This document shows positions 31,321-39,080 of a stretch of DNA of 39,080 nt, piece by piece (position 1 is the stretch's first letter; each line of letters starts with the position of its first letter). A program made the translations under genes and the position numbers. This DNA comes from Chrysomallon squamiferum (Eukaryota > Mollusca > Gastropoda > Neomphalida > Peltospiridae). The stretch covers positions 693,717-732,796 of the forward strand of contig CM022677.1 of the NCBI GenBank assembly GCA_012295275.1, written 5' to 3'. Under the pieces are notes generated by a model. That model saw only the letters and a program-made list of their open reading frames with translations. It was not told the DNA's origin and ran no database searches.

Positions 31321-31912
31321 CCAACTAAAAATAATTTTAGTGAATTTAGTAAATTCAGTGAATGATCTATATTCATGCGACATGAATTTTTTTTTTTTTT
31401 TTTTTTTTTTATTCTTTTTTTTTTAAATTTTACCCAGCACTCAGTCTTTTTTGTTATTTACCAACGTGCGTGTTAAATAGAGTTATTTCTCTTAGACCAC
31501 GAACTTCTGAAATAGATTACTCCTCGCATATGCAAGGTCACGGTAAATTAGATTTGTTGCTTTTAGATGAAAATAACCAATTCTGTATAATGTTTTGTAG
31601 CAGACACAACCAGCTTATTCACATTCTCTGCGTTTTCTTTGTGTTTTAACAAACCAGTTTCCAGTATTTTTGGTTTATTTAACGTGATATTATGATTTGA
31701 TGAATTATTGTAAAATTGCTATTTCGTTTAATGTTTTTCATTTAATTTTTTTAATTTATTTTATTTATTTATTTCATTTATTTTAGTTGAAAAAGTAGTT
31801 AGGAAAGGCGCCTGTGATCACGGTTTTGTAATATGAACAACCATCTTTATCAGCGTAAATCATAAAAAGTTCAGAAAGTAGTCGTAAAATAATATATTTG
31901 GAAATTTTAAAA

Positions 31913-31964
31913 CTTCCGTGACCTCACGGAAATTTCCGATCGAAATCCAAGATGGCAGCACGTG
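31913..31964. promoter_or_regulatory. Right-arm copy of the motif cluster
   Basis: Reverse complement of 24,272-24,323 with all motifs intact: CGTGACCTCACGG, GGAAATTTCC, CGATCG, CCAAGATGG, CACGTG. Confidence 0.4.
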
Positions 31965-32002
31965 TATAGGAATGATAATTTATTTGTATGTTCAGAAGAT
32001 GA

Positions 32003-32006
32003 TTAG

Positions 32007-32055
<49 letters not shown>

Positions 32056-32069
32056 GATAAGTAACTACA

Positions 32070-32126
<57 letters not shown>

Positions 32127-33360
32127 GGGTGGATAGATGGTAGAAGATAACAGACAGGTAAATTGATAGACAGAAGAAAGGTAGATAGATTACTAGAAAG
32201 ATAGATAGATGCAAGGAGACATGAGTATATACCTGCACATCTATAATGAACGACTCTGTTGCTTATGTATATGGCATAAATAGATAGATAAATAAATATA
32301 TTTATAGATAGATAACTAGATAGAAAAAGTGTATTTAAATACTTAAAAAGGATGTAAATAGAGTGTATACGTATGTATGTGTGTGTGTGTGTATTTGTGT
32401 GTGCGTATTTGTTTGTGTGAGTGCAAGATAGACTGTGGCTATGTATAACTGAGAAGGTGAGATAGATTGATATAGAGATAGACATCGCTTCAAAGATAGA
32501 TTGATATATTTGGTAGACAATAATTAGGTACATATATAGATCGATATATATAGTAACAGATAAACTGATGTGTATGTGTGTGTGTATAAATATATGTGTT
32601 AGAGAGAATGGGTATATAAATGTGTGTCAAAGATAGTGTGCTTTTTTGTGGATTTTTTGTGAGAGTCAGCTGACTGATAGAGAGATTAAATATAAATAAA
32701 TATATGAGTGAATATATTTATGTGTATATATATATATGTGTGTGTTAGAGAGGGTAGATATAGATGTATGGATGGACACACACACAAACACATACACAGT
32801 ATAAATTACATAAATACATACATACATAAATACATACATAGGTTTATAATCATGAGTATTTGTATTTATGTTAGAGGACTGGTATATAACTGAATGTGTG
32901 AATAAGATTATATTTATATGTTAGATTATTTTATGGATAGCTAGACTGAGAGAGACTGATATGTAGGTGTGGTTGTATGTGTTTGTGTGTTACAGAGAGA
33001 GAACAACTATTAAACAGAGAAGTATGCCATATGTGTATGATTTTTCAGAGAATGACAGATAATTATATAAATAAAAATAGATATAGACAGACAGACAGAC
33101 AGAGGATAGTAATGAATAAATGATTAGCTAGACAGGTAATGGGCACATGTATATGAGTAAAAAAATCATATGATTTCTTCATTAAAGTCTGTTTCTATGT
33201 TAGAAAGAGGTGAGCAGGTGCGAGATTAAGCTACACCACAGGTTGACCAATAAAGAGACAGACAGATAGACAAATAGCCAGAGAAATTGATAATAAAATA
33301 AAACAAATATATAGATAGACAGATAGATAGATAGAAACATGCAGGTAAGTAAGGATGGAT
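32003..33360. repeat. Microsatellite field, right arm
   Basis: Mirror of 22,900-24,215. The pure (TA)n at 32,012-32,052 and (GT)n at 32,072-32,120 are longer than in the left arm, where the CA tract has about nine units. Confidence 0.9.
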
Positions 33361-34439
33361 GGAGTGTTAGATGGAGGGATGGATGAACGTTTTGGTGCAA
33401 AGAAGAATTGGGAAAACAATAAAAGGATAAAAAAAGGGAATTATGGACATAAAGGTTTTTGGTTATATAAGCAATTACTTTTCAGATATTATCACATTGT
33501 TAACAAATAAGGTAATCATTGTAGGTCCATGGATTGAGTGATATAACAATGGAATTTGGCTTAATCTATAAACTGGGTGATGAGGAATATGTGGAGTTAG
33601 AGGGAGGTATGACTGGAAGTACCAATAAATTGTTAATGAGGGATAGTCATCATCTGCTGATTAGAAGGTGAATATGATAAGATAAGAAGTGTCTATAATA
33701 TTTTCTGTTAAGTAGCACATTAAACACACAACCTATATTACTTAATTATACTTAAACATCTGGTAAAATAAAATAATCCATCTAATTAGAGTAATCTGGA
33801 GAGTGACACAGAGAGTAAGAAAACTAGAGTGAAATATTTATACGTTATAACTTAAGTACATACACTTCTGTCTCTACTCTGTTGGTCTGTTTGTCTATCT
33901 GTATATAGAAAGGTCTTTCAAAGTAATGACACTGAAAAAAGTAGCAATATCCTATAAAATATACAGAGCGGCTAACCACACGAGATTTCTGTCTTCTCAG
34001 ATGAATAAAATCTGATATCATTTCTGAAATGAGTTTGCACCTTTCAAAATAATAAATAAATAGTACAAATTAAAATTCATAAACTATACTTAATTATGTA
34101 ATAATGTAGATTTTAAAAACAAAATCTGTGCTCAACCTTATTACATGAAAGAGAAAACAACACCACCTTTTAATTTAGTAAATTATTAAACTTTATTTTT
34201 TTTTAAATATGTATCGTACATGGGTTGAATATATATATATGTATGTATTCTAAAACATTTCTGAATTATTGTTACTGTTATGTAAATATAATGTTCATAA
34301 ATGCAACATTGAGAGGAAAAAACTTCTTTCATTTTCTGTCACCACCACTGATCAAGATATAAATCACTGGCATGTTTTACATGTTTTTGTTGTTTCGTGT
34401 TTCAAACGTTTTGTCAACTTTTCTGTTCATCAGTTGTTT

Positions 34440-34600
34440 TTGCCAGTTCAAGCTTTGAGCTGCTTTGAGCTTCAAGTCAGCTCCAGGTCGTGCTTTTCAC
34501 GTGGCCCGCTACAGACGGGAAGAGGGTGGAGCCCATGGACGTCGGTGTCCTTGCATTGGACGTGAACGATCGGGAGAACCAAAGAAATCCACCTGTACAA
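34440..34600 (-). other. Right-arm copy of cassette B
   Basis: Mirror of 21,679-21,845. The GC-rich core is unchanged, while differences (a one-base insertion in GCTCCAGGTC, CTTTGAGC for CTTTTAGC) lie just outside it. Confidence 0.45.
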
Positions 34601-34737
34601 GAAGAAAAGAAAAACATTTATTTATTATATAATGTTATCTTTACTTCATTCGCAGTACAGCTGTGTCTAATATGAAAGTAGAGAATGTTTGCAAAAAATA
34701 ATAATGTTTCAACATATTTTATTATGATACCTTATAC

Positions 34738-34812
34738 TCAGGATGTATCCATGGGTTGAATGTCTCTGTCGTTGAAGGGGTCCACGTCCATGGGCTCTTC
34801 CACGCGTAGTCA
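34738..34812 (-). other. Right-arm copy of cassette A
   Basis: Mirror of 21,465-21,537; the EEPMDVDPF frame on the minus strand is unchanged. Confidence 0.4.
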
Positions 34813-37149
34813 GAAAAGAAAGAAAATAAATAATGTTAAAACACGTTTTATAAACCAGTATCTAAATAATTTTAGACTTGGTGAAAAGTTGTCTGTGAAT
34901 GAGATTTATGTTTCCGCCATGATTTTTTTTTGTTTTTTGTTTTTTTTATTTTATTTTTTATTATTTAATTCTTGTTTTATTTAGTATTCTGTAGCAAAAA
35001 AATGTTCTGACAAGAGTATGTTACCAACGTAAGTAACCAAAATAAACATAGTTTTCAATTAAATAGCTGATCTAACATTAATATAGCATAATCTAATTTG
35101 AAGAAAACACCACGTCCAATTTAAACTAAAATATGTTAATAATATAAACATTAAACTCACATCAATGTAGATGAAATATTTGTAGATGAAATTCAGTATA
35201 TAAAGCGAAAAAACCAAACAAACATTATTTTAAGGATATAAAATAGAATTATCCCCTGATGATACATATTAATTTGTAAGTAGAAAGTTTTTAATTATTT
35301 AAATGTTATTATAATTTATTCCTTATCTGTTAGTCGTAAAAATAATTTAAAAAAATTCTGGAAGATTTCTAGTTATTTTAGGCATCCCTACACCGCAAAA
35401 TATTTGAAATAGAAATAATTCTTGATATTCAAACGAATATAAAACAAAGGTACTAGTGTTTGATCCTAGAGGTCCCATAATAGTTTTTATATGAAGTAAT
35501 ACATTTCAGTTGTGTTTGTATATTTATAAAAATGTTGTCCTCTATCTTAATTATTACTTTTAACTTAAATAATTTTTAAAATATCTTTTGAAATGTTTTC
35601 ATTTTTTAGTTTCTGAAGAAACATAGTAATCCAAGGTAACTAAAAATGTGTTTCTCAGCTGAAATGTAAATAACTGTCTTAATAATAATAATAATAAATA
35701 AGTAAATGAGTATTGAAAAGACTCTTGTATTTAGCATTAATACGAATACCGACTGTTATGTGAGGTGCTAATATAACAGATTATATAACTGCTAATATAA
35801 CAGAACAACAATGTCTGGAGGAACCTGCACATGTAGTCATGGCGCCACCTTGTATAGTTGAGATCTTTAGAATATAAAGAGGAAAATCCCTGGGACCGGT
35901 CCTGGGTGTGATCGCTAAGATATACGGAGCGGCTAACCACACCAGATTTCTGTCTTCTCAGAATAAATAAAATCTGATATCATTTCTGAAATGAGTTTGA
36001 ACACTTCAAAATAATAAATAAATAGTACAAATTAAAATTTATAAACTATACTTAATTATGTAATAATGTAGATTTTAAAAACAAAATCTGTGCTCAACCT
36101 GACTGCATGAAAGAGAAAAACAACAACACTTTTTAATTTAGAATATGTATATGTATGTATGTATGTATTCTAAAACATTTCTGAATTATTGTTACTGTTT
36201 TTCAACATTAAGAGGAAAAAGCTTCTTTAATTTGCTGTCACCACCACTGATCAAGATATAAATGACTGGCATGATTTACATATTTATGATGTTTCGTGTT
36301 TGAAACGTTTTGTTACACTCCTTTATTCTTTTTAAATAAAAGCATTCGAAACACTATCTGTAATAGATTGTTGTTGTTATTTTTATGTAAAAATAAACAT
36401 ATTTTGACAAGGGTATATTAACAATATAAGAAACAGGAATCATAGCATTAGAGGTTAGAAAGTAATGCATACACACAGTTTGCAGTTATCGTTGATTATC
36501 TAAAAATAATCTAGCACAACCTCACTGTGAATAAAACAATATGTCCAGTTTGGACTTAAATATGTTAATAATATAAAAATTAAACCTACACAAATGTAAC
36601 CTTCATCACTTGCAGATGCAATTCAATATACAAAGTAAAAAAGTAGTAAAGTAGAGTCAGAACTAACTCGAATACGCTAATCTTCAATATCGCCAACTGT
36701 ATCTATGTAAACAAAGCACTGATGACGTCATAGACCCGAACGTAAAAACGAAGTTAGCCGAATATTAATATCGATATAAAAATAAACATTATATAACATC
36801 GAGTGTACGCTTAGTATAAATTCTAATTTGTAAGCACGAAATCTTCAGTGATTTAAATCTTATTATAATTTATTTTTTAACTATTTTCATCTTTAATTTT
36901 TATTTTTTTATTTTCGAAGTAATTCATGTTATTTTATGTATGTCTACCGCAAAGATATGTCTTGCTATTGAAACCGAAACAAAACCAAGAACCGAGATGT
37001 CCGATTATTGTAATAAATTAATCTAAATTTCAATGATTATATTTACTGATCATCATGTTCACATTCTTCACGTTTATGATGTTTCGTAAATAACATAGTG
37101 TTTTAATAATTATTATCAGCTTTATATTCATCGGGTGTTTTTTATCAGT

Positions 37150-37290
37150 TTGTGGTTTGAGCTGTCAACTGTCATGTCGTTCTTGTTGGACCACTACACA
37201 CGGGAAGACGGTTTTGCCCATGGACACCCATGGAGGTGACCCATCCGTAGGAAGAACAATCTACATCTACAAGAAGAAAGAAAATGTTTA
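37150..37290 (-). other. Right-arm copy of cassette C with acceptor-like border
   Basis: Mirror of 19,020-19,165, with about 25 extra bases that restore a pyrimidine tract and TTGTAG, aligning it to the acceptor-like border of cassette B. The left-arm copy has lost this piece. Confidence 0.45.
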
Positions 37291-37739
37291 CTTACTTATA
37301 ATAACACGCAACTTCAGTACCGCCATCACTATTTATGTTACATGTTTTATGTTGTAAACAGAGGCGCAGCTATAATATTATGTATTGAAAACACAGTTTA
37401 TTGAAAAATACAAGTGTTAAATAAATAATAATTGGTATAACGTACCTAAATAACAAGTTGAATAATGAATCCACTTTTAAAGATGCCTATAAAAAAAATT
37501 GAATGTCATCCACATTATGAAGATGATGATTTTTATATTATTATTATTATTATTATTTATTATTATTATTATTTGTTAAGATAGTAGGGTTGCAATTTAG
37601 AGGTGAGAGACTAGATTAAAATGAATTAATTTCAGCATATTATTGGCATTTACAAGTGTATCTTTCATAAATACTTGAAACTTTAATACAGATTCTTATT
37701 ATTAAAAATAAAGTAAAACACAAATTAATTAACTTACTT

Positions 37740-37742
37740 AAA

Positions 37743-37772
<30 letters not shown>
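37740..37772. repeat. (AAAT)n microsatellite
   Basis: About eight AAAT units next to module R1'. The mirrored position in the left arm has (TTTA)n at 18,514-18,537. Confidence 0.88.
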
Positions 37773-37774
<2 letters not shown>

Positions 37775-37783
37775 ATAAAGATC

Positions 37784-37896
37784 CTTCAGTATTTTCAGAA
37801 TACACAGAACCTCTCCCAGTGAGATAAAATATCATTGCTGTTTTATTATCAATATTTTCTGCAGTGTTTATAACAAATTTACTGAAGTTATAATTA
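37784..37896 (-). repeat. Module R1' (right-arm outer end), truncated by LINE
   Basis: Reverse complement of 18,397-18,508, carrying the same TTCTGCAGTGTTTATAAC and ACAGAACCTCTCCC text. It ends at TAATTA, where the left arm continues into CAGCTACACC but this arm switches to LINE sequence. Confidence 0.85.
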
Positions 37897-39080
37897 TGGA
37901 CTGGGAAGGCTTCTACAAAGCATGCAGAAACATCACCTCACAGAACTCCAACTCACCAACACGACACACTCCACTGCAATCAGATACATACCCAAAACCA
38001 GAAAATGCACCGGCAAAATATCCACTCCCTGGTGGACGGAACACATAGAAAAGAAATGCAAAGAGAGAAACAAATACAGAAGACAATACAAAAAAGACAG
38101 AAATCATTCTACGCACGAAAAATATAAAATATCAAAAAAGAAGTTTCCAACCTAATACTCACAGCGAAACAAGAACACTGGGAACTTTTTTGCAACAACA
38201 TCGACCACAAAACATCAGTCAAAGACATGTGGGCCAAAGTAAAAAACATCCAAGGCAAAAAAACCCACAGAATCAACACTCTCGGCAAAAACAACATCGC
38301 ATTCACCGACAAGCAAAAAAGCGGATCTACTCAGCCAAACCTTCGCCAAGTCCAGCAGCAATTCGAACTTCCCACTGAAATTCACAAAGAAACCACTGGA
38401 CAACCAAGCAATCGGCGAACACTCCGCAGACACAGAAAACATGAAATACAATCAACTATTCAACATCAGCGAATTAAAACATGCACTCAAAAAATAAAAG
38501 TACAGCCACGGGGCCAGATAAAATAAGCTACACAATACTACAAACACCTACCAGACGAAACACACTACTCGTCATACTCGATCTTTACAACGCAATATGG
38601 ACCACCGGCAAGATTCCAACAAACTGGAAACACGCCGAGTGTTTCAGCTTGCCCAAACCACACAAAGATCACTCACTACCCAACAGCTACAGGCCGATCA
38701 CGCTGACGTCACAATGTTCAACACACGCCTGGAAACAATGATCAACACACGCCTGAACCAGCATTTAAACGACAACAATTTAATCAGCAAATTTCAAAGC
38801 GGCTTCAGGAAGAAACACAGCACAAACAACCAGATCACCTGCCTGCAAACATCCATCAACCAATCTTTTAGGAAATCAAAAAAATTCATAGCAGTTTTTT
38901 TAGACATTGAAAAAGCATTCGACATGGTATGGAGGGAAGGACTGCTCGTTAAATTAATCAACAACAACATCAAAGGCAACATGTTCAACTTTATCAAAGA
39001 CTTTATTAACAACAGAACCATAGCAGTCAAAGTAAACGGTCACACCTCAGAGAGAAAACGACAATCGAAAACGGCATCCC
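37897..39080 (+). mobile_element. I-type LINE, 5'-truncated, linker and reverse transcriptase
   Basis: Starts inside the linker between endonuclease and reverse transcriptase: HLTELQLTNTTHSTAIRYIP, TPWWTEHIEKKCKERNKYRR, then MWAKVKNIQGKKTHRIN, then KSTATGPDKISY and FSLPKPHKDHSLPNSYRPIT. Palm motif A reads AVFLDIEKAFDMVW near 38,895-38,936. Frameshifts near 38,145, 38,330, 38,560 and 38,715 break the frame. It continues past the window. Sequence agreement with the minus-strand LINE at 11,270-12,665 is high. The absence of anything 5' of the linker fits incomplete reverse transcription at insertion. Confidence 0.85.

Larger units (their letters stand above)
30313..37896. repeat. Right arm of giant inverted duplication
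   Basis: Reverse complement of 18,397-26,380. It lacks 380 bp corresponding to 25,186-25,565; the junction at about 31,047-31,050 retains one copy of the ATTG that flanks the deletion on both sides in the left arm. The outer end breaks exactly where LINE sequence begins (37,897), so the true end of the duplication may resume beyond the LINE. Confidence 0.93.

Noticed and set aside
18397-37896. Terminal inverted repeats of a Polinton/Maverick or similar giant DNA transposon
   Set aside because: No integrase, polymerase, capsid or protease text is present in arms or spacer, and the arms are longer than the spacer.
1-39080. tRNA or rRNA genes
   Set aside because: I looked for cloverleaf-type GGTTCGAATCC arms and conserved rRNA words and saw none; a covariance search would be needed to exclude degenerate tRNA-derived SINEs.

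Overview
This is AT-rich, microsatellite-laden animal genomic DNA, not prokaryotic. Coding exons are short, have GT/AG borders and sit in long introns. The LINE is an RNase H-carrying non-LTR retrotransposon, and (TTA)n, (CA)n, (TATC)n and (TA)n tracts are everywhere. I infer a lophotrochozoan invertebrate, probably a mollusc; no marker in the window proves this.

Layout. (1) 1-9,900: the left end holds a 5'-truncated LINE on the minus strand. It is followed by scattered exons of a class III extradiol dioxygenase (LigB-like) gene, also on the minus strand. Exons 1 and 2 lie at 2.2-3.1 kb, while exons that fit as 3 and 4 of the same gene lie at 6.9-7.6 kb, upstream of exon 1 in the transcribed direction. 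All phases agree, so the order looks circularly permuted, as expected for the remains of a tandem gene array. Minisatellites (76 bp, 100 bp and 23 bp units) fill the space between. (2) 10,020-17,670: a rearranged direct copy of the first 6 kb. It has a longer LINE (ORF1, reverse transcriptase and RNase H fragments, no endonuclease) and a decayed exon 2, but lacks exon 1. (3) 17,770-37,896: a giant inverted duplication. The left arm, 18,397-26,380, is the reverse complement of 30,313-37,896 at high identity by eye. The spacer is 3.9 kb and contains a 200-N gap exactly at the left arm's inner edge. The arms carry a degenerate DNA transposon with a PHD-like tail, GC-rich exon-like cassettes built on GTCCATGGGC, long TATC/CA/TA tracts, and related modules at both arm ends. 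(4) 37,897-39,080: a second, plus-strand LINE fragment (linker and reverse transcriptase) that cuts into the outer end of the right arm and runs off the window.

The only cellular gene I can defend is the LigB-like dioxygenase. Everything else is mobile or repeated DNA in several stages of decay. The points most worth following are the permuted dioxygenase exons, the 8-kb-arm palindrome and its gap, the PHD-tailed transposon remnant with a clean 380-bp microhomology deletion in one arm, and the repeated promoter-like motif cluster (CACGTG, CCATCTTGG, CGATCG, GGAAATTTCC).
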